Origin: Nocardia rhamnosiphila NBRC 108938
GTDB lineage: Bacteria > Actinomycetota > Actinomycetes > Mycobacteriales > Mycobacteriaceae
Reading direction: 5' to 3'
Assembly (NCBI RefSeq): GCF_000720425.1
Contig: NZ_JOAJ01000001.1
Location: forward strand, 1,364,001-1,428,000
DNA: 64,000 nucleotides
The translations under genes were made by a program, and so were the position numbers. The notes under the pieces are model-generated. The model was not told where the DNA came from, did not search any database, and saw nothing but the letters and a program-made list of their open reading frames with translations. Positions 42,722 through 51,384 of the stretch are shown in pieces. The stretch's first letter is position 1. The number at the start of each line of letters is the position of its first letter.

Positions 42722-43230
42722 GGGCCGTTCGATCGAGCGCGAGGATGCAGGTGCGCACGAGTGGAATCACCCTTGTCCATATCGATTCCCCAGCGATCGT
42801 CCGGGACAACCGGACGATCGCACTGCCGGTCCGTACCTGGCTGTCCGCGGGATTCTGGGAGCTCTTCGGCCTCCCCCGTGCCGACCGGGCGCTGGCCGCG
42901 CTCTCGTTCGGCACCGCCGACGCTCCGCGCACCTATCTCGCCCGGCGCGGCGACGATCCCACGACGTGGAAACCGGCGCCGCTGCGCGTGGATGTCCCCG
43001 CCACACTGGGTCCCGGCCCGGGAGTGCTGGAGATCTCCGGCCCGATGCACCGGGCACGACGCCGCCTGATCGAACGGACCACCCTGGTGATCGCCCTGGC
43101 CGCACCGCTCGAGCGCAGACCGGACTCGGTCCTCCCGGCACAGATGTGGGAGGACGACCGGTGGCACACGACGATCCTGGTGCCCGACGTCCATCCGGTG
43201 GCGCCGATACGGGACAGCGGAGGCCGGTAG
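42718..43230 (+). CDS. Hypothetical protein coupled to the Gre-like gene
   Basis: 170 residues, overlapping the Gre-like stop by 4 bases (ATGA), which argues that it is translated. Seen: SGITLVHIDSPAIVRDNRTI, WLSAGFWELFGLPRADRALA, a GPGPGVLEISGPMHRARRRL segment and a DDRWHTTILVPDVHPV end. No signal peptide or membrane helix. I do not recognise a family. Conserved coupling to a Gre factor would imply a role at RNA polymerase or in the same stress response. Confidence 0.65.
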   Translation: MRAVRSSARMQVRTSGITLVHIDSPAIVRDNRTIALPVRTWLSAGFWELFGLPRADRALAALSFGTADAPRTYLARRGDDPTTWKPAPLRVDVPATLGPGPGVLEISGPMHRARRRLIERTTLVIALAAPLERRPDSVLPAQMWEDDRWHTTILVPDVHPVAPIRDSGGR

Positions 43231-43648
43231 CGAAGACTCCGCGGCGCCGCGATGCCCGACCCCGCGCCGCCCTACGGTCCGCCGTTCTGCACGCCGGTCA
43301 CGCCCACGAGGCGCCGCGGCGGCCGCCGAGGTGCTCGGCGAAGTGCCGTTCGATGGCGTACAGCCGGATCCGGATCTCGGGATGACCCTCACCCACGCCG
43401 GTTCGGTGCGCCCGGGAAGCCGAGCGGACGCCGCCGAGATGAGGGTACGGCGGACGTCGAAACCGATATCGGCCCGCGGCGGGCATCGTCGGCGAAACGC
43501 CGCTCGACGACGGTACGGTGACGCGCGCTACATATTCCGCAACGGCGCGCGTATTTGAATTCACGCTGGTGGACAACGCTTTTCAGCACCCCGTTTCGAT
43601 AGCGTGGCAGTGCGGCATTCGAGCCGCGGTCAGCTCGACGAGGAGTAC
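43231..43648. other. Promoter region of flavohaemoglobin, no gene recognised
   Basis: 418 bases. The AT-rich part at 43530-43600 includes GCGT-N10-ACGC (43550-43567) around TATTTGAATTC, which could hold a promoter and a regulator site. It is only weakly like the nsrR dyad at 62781. GAGGAG before 43649 is the ribosome-binding site. Confidence 0.4.
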
Positions 43649-44890
43649 ATGATGACCACCGTCTCGCCATCGGCGACCCTGGACCTATCCGCGGAATTGG
43701 AAGCACATCACGCCGATGTGATACGCGCGACCCTGCCGGTGATCGCCCAGCACATCGACGACATCACCGCCCTGTTCTACACAAAGCTGTTCGCCGCCCG
43801 CCCCGATCTGCTCGCCGGTCTCTTCAACCGCGGCAACCAGGCACAGGGCGCACAACAGCGGGCGCTGGCCGCGTCGATAGCCACCTTCGCCACCCACCTG
43901 GTGGATTCGGCGCTACCGCATCCCCGCGAGATGCTCGCGCGGATCGGGCACAAGCACGCCTCCCTGGGCATCGTCGCCGAACAGTATCCGGTGGTGCACG
44001 AACATCTGTTCGCCGCGATCGTCGAGGTGCTGGGCACCGAGACGGTCACCGCGGAGGTCGCGGCGGCGTGGGATCGTGTCTACTGGCTGATGGCCGACAC
44101 CCTCATCGAATTCGAGCGCGCACTCTACAAGGGGGCCGGGGTCGGGCCCGGCGATGTGTTCCGCGAGACAGTGGTCACCGAGCGTATCGACGACCCGTCC
44201 GGGGTGGTCACCTTCGTCGTGGAGGCCGCCGATCCCGCCGATCCGCTCCCGGACTTCATTCCCGGACAGTACGTCTCCGTCGGCGCGACGCTCCCCGACG
44301 GGGCACGCCAACTGCGCCAATACAGCCTGGTCCACGCAGCGCGCGAGGGGCGGCTCGCCTTCGCCGTGCGGCCGGTGGCCGCCACCGCGGACCAACCGGC
44401 CGGGGAGGTCTCGAACTGGCTGGCCACGCAGGTCACGGTGGGCGACAACCTGGCGATCACCCTGCCCTTCGGCGACCTCACCCTCGATACCGCCGCGACC
44501 ACACCTGTGGTACTGATCTCGGCCGGAATCGGTATCACGCCCATGATCGGAATCCTCGAATACCTCGCGGTCGGCGCCTCCCGGCGGCGGGTACTCGTCG
44601 CGCATGCCGACCGCAACCCGGACACCCACCCGTTGCGCGCGCTCCAGCGCGAGCTCGTCGACGCCCTACCGAACGCCGACCTCGAGCTGTGGTACGAGCA
44701 GCCTTCCGGCGCCGGCCGGCCCGGCACACTCACCGTATCCGCGCTCGACCTGCCGCCGGAGGCAGATATCTACCTGTGCGGCGGGGCCGGGTTCCTGCAG
44801 TCGGTGCGCGCCCAGCTGACCGCCGCGGGAGTTCCGCTCACGCGAGTGCACTTCGAACTGTTCAGCCCCGACGACTGGTTGCTGCAGTGA
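43649..44890 (+). CDS. hmp: Flavohaemoglobin (nitric oxide dioxygenase)
   Basis: 413 residues. The globin domain (about 1-150) has the B10 tyrosine in ALFYTKLFAARPDLL, a proximal-His region GHKHASLGIVAEQYPVV and the following E/H-rich helix. The FAD domain shows IPGQYVSV and RQYSLVHA. The NAD domain shows LISAGIGITPMIGIL and YLCGGAGFLQSV. It oxidises NO to nitrate with NAD(P)H in the cytoplasm. The ATG at 43649 (or 43652) follows GAGGAG. An NsrR repressor gene at 62317 is the expected regulator. Confidence 0.95.
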   Translation: MMTTVSPSATLDLSAELEAHHADVIRATLPVIAQHIDDITALFYTKLFAARPDLLAGLFNRGNQAQGAQQRALAASIATFATHLVDSALPHPREMLARIGHKHASLGIVAEQYPVVHEHLFAAIVEVLGTETVTAEVAAAWDRVYWLMADTLIEFERALYKGAGVGPGDVFRETVVTERIDDPSGVVTFVVEAADPADPLPDFIPGQYVSVGATLPDGARQLRQYSLVHAAREGRLAFAVRPVAATADQPAGEVSNWLATQVTVGDNLAITLPFGDLTLDTAATTPVVLISAGIGITPMIGILEYLAVGASRRRVLVAHADRNPDTHPLRALQRELVDALPNADLELWYEQPSGAGRPGTLTVSALDLPPEADIYLCGGAGFLQSVRAQLTAAGVPLTRVHFELFSPDDWLLQ

Positions 44891-45373
44891 GATACCGGTC
44901 CGGTTCGATCAAGGGTGTGCCCGCCGGAGCCGGGCGTGACGCGGGCAGTGCGCGGCGGGCGTCGCAGCACCACGTGTCGGGATCGCGGCCCTCGAGTTCG
45001 ACGAGTACGGGGGCCATCCGGGCACCATGAATCCGCCTATCGCCGAGTCACGATAAAGGTCTCGACCCGACCGAAAGAGCGGTGATCGGGGCGGCACCAC
45101 AGCCGGTAGCCGGACCGTCTGCCGCGAATCGCTCCGATGAAGCGTGGGCCCGACAGTCGCCGATCGACCGCGAAGAGGGCACCGGCGCCTCGACGCGCGG
45201 GCCCGTTCGCTGACGGCCCACAGGGTGAATTGCTCCTATCCTGGCACGCGATCGGTACCCGTTTCCGGCGTCGGCGACGTGCCAGGACCTGGGCATTCAC
45301 TTCCGGGAATGCGGCATGTATTTTCCGACGCACTGCTGAGCAGGAACTTCACTGGAGCATAAGGAGGTCACTG
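44891..45373. other. Intergenic region, no gene recognised
   Basis: 483 bases between flavohaemoglobin and the patatin-like gene. Short frames on both strands have no ribosome-binding site or family resemblance. The only confident element is AAGGAGG ahead of 45374. Confidence 0.45.
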
Positions 45374-46630
45374 ATGATCGACCGGTCCGGTACCCCTCCC
45401 CGCCGGGTGAGTGTTGTCGTCGCGGGTGCGGGAGCGCGCGGTGGCTACGAGGCGGGCGTGCTCTCGGTGCTGGTGCCGCGCCTGCGCAACGCGGGTGTGG
45501 ACACGGTGCGTTTCATCGGCACCAGCGCCGGAGCCATCAACGCGACGGTCTTCGCCGCCCTGTCCCATCTGCCGCCGGACGAGCAGGCCCAGCGGGCGCT
45601 GCAGGTGTGGCGCGATATCACCGTCGGCGACGTGTTCCGGTCCCCGGCCATCGGCCTGCCTCGCCTCGCCGGCCGCGCCGCCGGTCAGCTGCTGGGTATA
45701 CCGGGTGTACAACTGACCAGTCTGCTCGATACTTCTCCCCTGCACCACACGGCCCGCACCGCCATCGATTGGAATATGCTGCGCCGCAATATTGCCGACG
45801 GGCGGGCCACGTTGGCTGTGGTCGCGACATCCGGTGCGGACAATCGCACCGTGGTGTTCGTCGACCGCGCCGGCACGGTACCGCTGCCGCCGTCCGACGA
45901 TGAACGGCCGATCGATTACGTGGCCGCCGAGATCACGGCCGAGCATGTGCTCGCCTCTGCGGCGATTCCGGTCGTGTTCCCGCCCGTACACGTCAGCGAT
46001 CCGCCACCGTGGGCCGGTTGGTATCTGGACGGCGGAATACGACTCAACGCACCACTCAAACCCGCGATCGCGCTGGGTACCGATGCGATCGTGGTGGTGG
46101 CAACCCACCCGGTGATCGACCCCTTATCGCCGGCACCCGCGAACAACCTGCCGCCCGACGTGGACGACGTCATCGTGCGGCTGATGGATGCCGCGCTGGT
46201 CGACCGGATGATCGAGGATGTGCGCACGCTGGCCAAAGTCAACACATTGGTGGCTTCGACCGAATGCGCCACCACGACCGAGCTGCCGAAGAAGATCATT
46301 CCCTTCCTCCCCCTCACACCGCCCACGCGAGCGACCCTGGGCAACCTGGCCGAAGAGGTTTTCGCCGAGCAACGCCGTCATCAGAGCGGAATCGGGACGA
46401 CGCTGCGACAGGCGGAGTTGCGAATGCTGGGCCGCGCGCTGGGCGGCGACGGCCCGCGCCGCGGCGACCTGTTCAGCTACCTGTACTTCGACCGCGAATT
46501 CATCGAGTCATCCATCGAACTCGGTCGTCGTCACGCCGACGCGGCACTCGCCGGCGCGCCGGCACACCGGCTGCCATGGTGGGTCGGGCCGCGACAACCG
46601 GTATCGACCACGCACGAGAGCAGCATGTGA
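45374..46630 (+). CDS. Patatin-like phospholipase
   Basis: 418 residues. The Ser-Asp dyad and oxyanion loop of patatins are seen: VVVAGAGARGGYEAGVL (glycine-rich loop, residues about 13-29), FIGTSAGAINATVF (GxSxG nucleophile) and GWYLDGGIRLNAP (DGG with catalytic Asp). The C-terminal about 150 residues are helical. It cleaves acyl groups from phospholipids or similar and is cytoplasmic or membrane-associated (no signal peptide). The ATG at 45374 follows AAGGAGG. Confidence 0.93.
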   Translation: MIDRSGTPPRRVSVVVAGAGARGGYEAGVLSVLVPRLRNAGVDTVRFIGTSAGAINATVFAALSHLPPDEQAQRALQVWRDITVGDVFRSPAIGLPRLAGRAAGQLLGIPGVQLTSLLDTSPLHHTARTAIDWNMLRRNIADGRATLAVVATSGADNRTVVFVDRAGTVPLPPSDDERPIDYVAAEITAEHVLASAAIPVVFPPVHVSDPPPWAGWYLDGGIRLNAPLKPAIALGTDAIVVVATHPVIDPLSPAPANNLPPDVDDVIVRLMDAALVDRMIEDVRTLAKVNTLVASTECATTTELPKKIIPFLPLTPPTRATLGNLAEEVFAEQRRHQSGIGTTLRQAELRMLGRALGGDGPRRGDLFSYLYFDREFIESSIELGRRHADAALAGAPAHRLPWWVGPRQPVSTTHESSM

Positions 46631-46906
46631 ACCTTCCCGACAATCCGGTCACCGAGGGCCACGGGGCACAATCCCCATGACCGGCAGGAAGGGGACCAAC
46701 GGTCGGACCGGCCCCGGCCGTCACCGATATGGCCCCGAACCGACGCAGTAGCCGGTGCCCTCGGTCCGGCGGACCGGACAGGCGCGGCCGCGTTCGCTGT
46801 TCATGCCGATCTCGCGCCGGAAGTGTAGCGGCCGAGGCGGTGCCTCGAACGCCGCGCCGGCGCGCCCGCTCCGGCGGCTCGACACGGCGAAGAGTAACCC
46901 CTCACA

Positions 46907-48133
46907 TCACTCCTCGAGGACGACGGGCAGCCGGCGCAACCCGTGGAGCGCGCGGGACCGCAGCGGCGTCACCTTCCCCGTGACGTGCGCGTTCGGATAG
47001 CGTTCGAAGAAGCGTTGGACAGCGATAGCCGCTTCCGCACGGGCCAGCGCGGCGCCGATACAGAAGTGGATCCCCGCACCGAAGGTGAGATGGCGATGAG
47101 GTTCCCGGCGCAGGGGATCGAATACGTGGGGGTCGGTGAAGATTTCCGGGTCACGATTCGCCGCGGCCAGGAGCACCACGATCGGCGTTCCCGCGGTGAT
47201 GGGCCGTCCGGCGAGCCGGGTATCGGTCTTGGCGACCCGGACGACGTACTGGACGGGGGTGTCGTAGCGGAGAGACTCTTCGATCACCGCCGTGTAATCA
47301 CCATCGGCCGGGCGCAGGTGCGGCTGCCGCAGCAGCGTGTGCAGAGTGTTTCCGAGCAGATGCGTGGTAGTGCCGAAGCCGCCGACCAGCAGCATGCTGC
47401 ACGTGGCGATGGCCTCGCGCAGGCTCAGTTGGGCCGGACACTGCTGCGCCAGACCGGCGATGAGCCCGGGGCCCTCCGGGTCGGCGTGGGTCAGACGATC
47501 CCTGAAGTACGCTGTCATCTCGCTGACGAGGGCACGGGAACGCTGCCGTTCCTCCGCTGTTCGGGCACCGTCCAGCAAGGAGGCGAGCACGTTGCCCCAG
47601 GCCGCGAAGCGCGGAGCCTCGGTATCCGGCAGCCCGAGGATCTGCGAGATCATCGCCATGGGAACGGCTTCGGCATAGTTCGTGATCAGATCCGTAACCC
47701 CGCCCCGAGGAAGCTCGTTCAGGCAGTGCCCGACGATCTTTTCGATCCGGGGACCGAGGTCGGCGAGTTCGCGCCGGTGGAACACGGGAGCGACCAGGGA
47801 CCGCAGCTCCGTGTGCCGCGGCGGTTCCAGCTTCAGAAAGGAGTCGTCGACCGGATGTACCAGCGTGATATCGCCGGCCGCGTTACGGCGTCGGGCCGAC
47901 GCCCCGATGGGCGCCGGTCCGAAGTCGCCGCCGGTGAGCACCTGCTGGCTCGAGCCGTGGGCGGCGGTGAACAGCAGGCCGCGACGGCTGGTCGCCAGAG
48001 CACCTCGGGCGCGGACCTTCTCGTATTGCCGATGCCGGTCGGCCCCCGGCCGAGCCCAGAGGATCCGGGCGCCGGGGTCGCCGCGAAGGACATCCGAGAA
48101 GAGCCGCGCCTTCTCCAGAGACATTGTGACCAT
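46907..48133 (-). CDS. Cytochrome P450 (with radical SAM partner)
   Basis: 408 residues. ExxR is EESLR, the haem loop is FGAGIHFCIG with the Cys thiolate, and the I-helix reads VGGFGTTTH (Gly-Thr-Thr with the acid replaced by Gly). Soluble bacterial class I type, so it needs a ferredoxin. The ATG at 48133 lies 17 bases after the radical SAM stop on the same strand, hence the two are co-transcribed. Natural-product tailoring is the usual context for such a pair. It converges with the patatin gene. Confidence 0.92.
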   Translation of the reverse strand: MVTMSLEKARLFSDVLRGDPGARILWARPGADRHRQYEKVRARGALATSRRGLLFTAAHGSSQQVLTGGDFGPAPIGASARRRNAAGDITLVHPVDDSFLKLEPPRHTELRSLVAPVFHRRELADLGPRIEKIVGHCLNELPRGGVTDLITNYAEAVPMAMISQILGLPDTEAPRFAAWGNVLASLLDGARTAEERQRSRALVSEMTAYFRDRLTHADPEGPGLIAGLAQQCPAQLSLREAIATCSMLLVGGFGTTTHLLGNTLHTLLRQPHLRPADGDYTAVIEESLRYDTPVQYVVRVAKTDTRLAGRPITAGTPIVVLLAAANRDPEIFTDPHVFDPLRREPHRHLTFGAGIHFCIGAALARAEAAIAVQRFFERYPNAHVTGKVTPLRSRALHGLRRLPVVLEE

Positions 48134-48150
48134 GGTCGGGATCGCCTTCG

Positions 48151-49281
48151 CTAGGCACCGACCGCCGATTCGGCCGGTGATGCCTGCCGGGCGGGATGGT
48201 AACTGGACCAGTAGTACTGGCGATAGAAGTTCTCCGCCAACGACACCCAGGTGTTCAGCCGATCGCGGTCGCCGAGGAAGCGGTGCATATTGACCAGCAG
48301 CCAGCTCCATACGGCCTGACTGTCCCGGCAGTTGTCGCAGTCTCCGGTGGTGGCGCAGTACTGGACACTGTGATCGGTCCGGTACGCGTTGAAGCGGCCG
48401 ACGATAGGGTGCCCCTCGGTCAGGCGCTGGGCATGCGCCGGGTGATCGTTGCTGATGCTGGGGCAGGTCTCCGCGCCGAAGGTACCCCAATGCGTGCGGC
48501 CGGTCACCAGCGTGCGGAAGTAGTAGGGATCACCGATGACGGTGTCGGGGTAGGTCTCACGCATGCGGGTCATTTCCTCGATCGCCCGCTCTTCATTGTG
48601 TAGTCGCGCAGTGGGATCGGTGCCGTTGTCGCTGTAGTACCCGAAGTTGATCTGGTTGCCGTTTGCGGCGATGGCCTCGACGGTTCGTTCGAGGTACGGC
48701 ATCCCGGCCTCGCTGAGCGTGTAGACCCAGGTGGCCCGCGGGTCGCCGGCATACGTGCGCAGCGCCTTGCCGAACAACCCGCTCATTCGCCGGCCGTTGG
48801 GCCCATGACCACGCAACTCGTCGTCTACCGGACCACCGCCCCACAGGGAGACCGCGATGGCGAGATCTTCCAGCCCGTCATAGGGAATCGGCCGCGTCCC
48901 ATTCGTCACCACGGTGACATTGCGAATCGTCTCCGCGAACACGCGGACTCGATCCAGGACCAGCGCCGGCTCACCGCCGATCAGTAGCGTACTGGTGATC
49001 TTCTTGGAATCGCGCAGGTCTTCGGCGAAGGCGCGGATCGTGTCCAGATCACGAATCTCGACGCTCTGCTTGTCCATATCGTGCTCGAAGAACCAGCAGC
49101 CCTTGCACCGCAGATTACAGGCGTCGGTCACCCAGACCTCCACCGTACGAATACCTCGGGCTACTTCGTTCACACGCAACAAACGCTCCGCCAATGCCGG
49201 ATCCTCTTGCGCGAGCTCGAATGCTCTGGTTAAAATGCGTTCCTTACTCGGCCTGACGTCCAAGAAAACGGGCTGAGACAC
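48151..49281 (-). CDS. Radical SAM protein with auxiliary cysteine cluster
   Basis: 376 residues. The [4Fe-4S]-SAM motif is C-N-L-R-C-K-G-C (CxxxCxxC) near residue 54 after VEVWVTDA; a GGEP motif follows in LLIGGEPALVLD. C-terminal cysteines ETCPS and QYCATTGDCDNC suggest a second, twitch/SPASM-like cluster. Such enzymes modify peptides or small molecules by radical chemistry. The GTG at 49281 has AGGAGG 6 bases upstream. It forms an operon with P450 46907-48133. No convincing precursor peptide is found beside it. The substrate is unknown. Confidence 0.9.
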   Translation of the reverse strand: MSQPVFLDVRPSKERILTRAFELAQEDPALAERLLRVNEVARGIRTVEVWVTDACNLRCKGCWFFEHDMDKQSVEIRDLDTIRAFAEDLRDSKKITSTLLIGGEPALVLDRVRVFAETIRNVTVVTNGTRPIPYDGLEDLAIAVSLWGGGPVDDELRGHGPNGRRMSGLFGKALRTYAGDPRATWVYTLSEAGMPYLERTVEAIAANGNQINFGYYSDNGTDPTARLHNEERAIEEMTRMRETYPDTVIGDPYYFRTLVTGRTHWGTFGAETCPSISNDHPAHAQRLTEGHPIVGRFNAYRTDHSVQYCATTGDCDNCRDSQAVWSWLLVNMHRFLGDRDRLNTWVSLAENFYRQYYWSSYHPARQASPAESAVGA

Positions 49282-49633
49282 GACATCCTCCTCGGTGCGA
49301 TGCGGCAAGGGTTTGCGCGCTGCTGGATGTCACCGGCGAGTCGGACATGTCGAAAAATCGACAGTGCTGCCGATGCGCTGCCGATCCATGGGATCGGCGG
49401 ATGGTTGGCGAGAATGCGGATACGAAGCGGTCTTATGGTTCTGGGCTCGTTAGCGCTACGAATGATTCTAGGACAAAGCCTGCTACAGCGTGATCGTTCC
49501 ACGCTATCACTGGCGCTCTTGGCGAGCCACGCCCGTCTCGCCGGATATATTGCGACACAACGGCATTCAGTGTTGAAATTTTAAGTGCTCCGGCAGCGAT
49601 ACCGGGCGCACGGCATACGCGCAACTGCGCGGA
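49282..49633. other. AT-richer spacer upstream of the radical SAM operon
   Basis: 352 bases, clearly lower in GC than the rest of the window. On the minus strand there is a 19-codon frame (49330-49389, MDRQRIGSTVDFPTCPTRR) ending 48 bases before the radical SAM start, and another at about 49500-49560. Neither has a ribosome-binding site. CCTAGAATCATT near 49462-49473 (minus strand) could be part of a promoter. Confidence 0.4.
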
Positions 49634-49671
49634 TCATCGCGGTGCAGCCGTACGTGACTGCACCGCGATGA
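49634..49671 (-). terminator. Terminator hairpin after the upstream P450
   Basis: TCATCGCGGTGCAG (49634-49647) and CTGCACCGCGATGA (49658-49671) form a perfect 14-bp stem with a 10-base loop, beginning 2 bases beyond the P450 stop at 49674. It argues that this P450 is a separate transcript from the radical SAM-P450 pair. Confidence 0.75.
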
Positions 49672-49673
49672 GG

Positions 49674-50936
49674 TCACAGACCGAGCGGCGGCGAGGGTGG
49701 AAACTCCACGGGCATCGCGGAGAGCGCGCGATGGAAAGGCCCCGGCCGCCAGCGCAGTTCGTCGACCGAGCAGGCGAGCCGCATTTCGGGGAGCGCGTCG
49801 AGCAACTGATCGATCGCGTTCTGGGCGACCATATAGGCGATCGACTTGGCGGGGCAGGCATGCGGGCCGGCACCCCATGCGAGATGCGCGTTGTTGTCGG
49901 TGTACTGGCCCGAATGGATCACCGGATCGTTGTTGCACGCCGACATTCCGATGACGACCGGCTGATCGGCGGGCAACCAGACTCCGTCCCGCATCATCGG
50001 CTGCCTCGGGTAGCTGAGGCAGTAGTTCGCCATCGGCGGATCCGTGTACAGCAGCTCGTTCAGCGCGTCCCGGGTCGTAGGGGCCGCGCCGGGTGACGAG
50101 GTGCCGGTGAATCGCGGGTCGGTGATCATGAGAAGCAGGGTGTTGACCGTCAGATTGGTCAGCGGCTCTATCCCCGCCCCGTAGAGCACGGCCAATTGAT
50201 GCACCATCTCCGCATTCCCGAGCCCGGCCGAATGGCCCACCAGACGAGAGGTGATGTCGCGGCCGGGTTCGGCGCGTTTGAGTACGACCAGCTCCAGAAG
50301 TGCTTCGTTGATCCTGGCGTCCGCGTCGGTGGCGGCGGCGCCGCCTTCGAACATGTCGGCCATCCCGGCAGCGATGTGCTGCCCCAGATCCGCGGGACAA
50401 CCCAGCATGGCGTTGAGCACCTGGAACGTCAGCGGGAAGGCGTACTGACCGATCACCTCGGCGCGGCCGTCCAAACAGAAGCCGTTGATCAGCGGCGCGG
50501 CAACCTCTTCGACGTTCTGGTGCATGGAGAAGAGATCGACCCCGTCGAGAGCGGCGGTGATCGCCTGCCGGTACCGGGCATGTTCCCGTCCGGTACTACG
50601 CATCACATTGGGACGCCACGCCATCATGGGCATGAGCGGGTGGTCGGCCGGAACGGTCTTCTCCCACGACCGCGCGTCGGCCGGAAAGTGCTCGGGGTCG
50701 TTGAAGATATCGATCGCGGTGTGGTAACCGAGCACCAACGTGGCCGGAATACCAGGGGCCAGCTCCACCGGCGCGAGAGTTCCATACCGGTCACGCATCT
50801 CCCCGAAGACACGATGCGGGTCGGCGGCATACTCCTCGGTGTACAGAGCAACCCGAGGCGGGGCACCGGTCGGACCTTGAACGGAGTAGGGGCATCCGGC
50901 GGTATCGGTTTCGGACGAAGGTAGAGACTTGGTCAA
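49674..50936 (-). CDS. Atypical cytochrome P450 lacking the ExxR motif
   Basis: About 420 residues. The haem loop is WGAGPHACPAK, with the Cys ligand kept but the usual Phe and Gly replaced by Trp and Pro. The I-helix reads YGAGIEPLTNL instead of AGxDT. The K-helix reads NELLYTDPP, so the otherwise near-invariant Arg of ExxR is Tyr. ExxR-less P450s are known (Streptomyces CYP157). Start: TTG at 50936 (LTKSLPSSETD) with GGAG 9 bases upstream; a GTG at 51026 is an alternative. Its relation to the neighbouring radical SAM pair is uncertain. Confidence 0.87.
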   Translation of the reverse strand: MTKSLPSSETDTAGCPYSVQGPTGAPPRVALYTEEYAADPHRVFGEMRDRYGTLAPVELAPGIPATLVLGYHTAIDIFNDPEHFPADARSWEKTVPADHPLMPMMAWRPNVMRSTGREHARYRQAITAALDGVDLFSMHQNVEEVAAPLINGFCLDGRAEVIGQYAFPLTFQVLNAMLGCPADLGQHIAAGMADMFEGGAAATDADARINEALLELVVLKRAEPGRDITSRLVGHSAGLGNAEMVHQLAVLYGAGIEPLTNLTVNTLLLMITDPRFTGTSSPGAAPTTRDALNELLYTDPPMANYCLSYPRQPMMRDGVWLPADQPVVIGMSACNNDPVIHSGQYTDNNAHLAWGAGPHACPAKSIAYMVAQNAIDQLLDALPEMRLACSVDELRWRPGPFHRALSAMPVEFPPSPPLGL

Positions 50937-51384
50937 TGCCGGGAACTCCAATGAAGACAACAGCGACAGATCCGAGAGATTGTCCTCTATAGGACATCTC
51001 CTGTGTCGGAACAGTATTGGTGTGACAGATCCACCGCAAGCGAGACGCCGGTGCGATCGGCCACTCCACGCTGCACCGGCATCCGGCCGGGGCGGTCGGC
51101 CAGCGGCCCCAGTCCTCCCAAAGCGCCTGGTTAGAGCCCATGCGTTGCCTCGCCGACCAAACACGCTCGGCGGCAATGCGTTCCGTTGTCACCCACCCGA
51201 TATTGCTGAAATCTCGAACCATCCGGCCACCTGCCCGAGGAGTTCACTTCGACATCCGGAGGCGTAGACAGTTGACGACATCTTTTACATGTCACATTTC
51301 CGCCAAAATTATGGCTGCGAATTCTGGGACCGGTGGCCGTCTCGTTGCAACCGGGCGGAACGGGCGGTTGTTCTCGGCGACCGA
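50937..51384. other. AT-richer intergenic region upstream of the atypical P450
   Basis: About 450 bases without a supported gene. GTCCT-CTAT-AGGAC (50982-50995) is a small dyad that overlaps a minus-strand TATAGA -10-like element about 45 bases ahead of the P450 start. GACAT-N7-ATGTC (51278-51294) is a second dyad. Long frames crossing here are shadows. Confidence 0.45.

Noticed and set aside
43550..43567. NsrR site at the hmp promoter
   Set aside because: Only GCGT/ACGC arms pair; an 11-1-11 alignment centred here keeps just 4 of 11 pairs, so it is not listed as an NsrR operator.
49230..49502. 90-codon minus-strand frame overlapping the radical SAM start
   Set aside because: It overlaps the well-supported GTG start and ribosome-binding site of the radical SAM gene by about 50 bases and has no protein-like pattern.
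50791..51222. Alternative frame with AGGAG next to an ATG upstream of the atypical P450
   Set aside because: The AGGAG abuts the ATG with no spacing, and the frame runs through the P450 coding region out of register.
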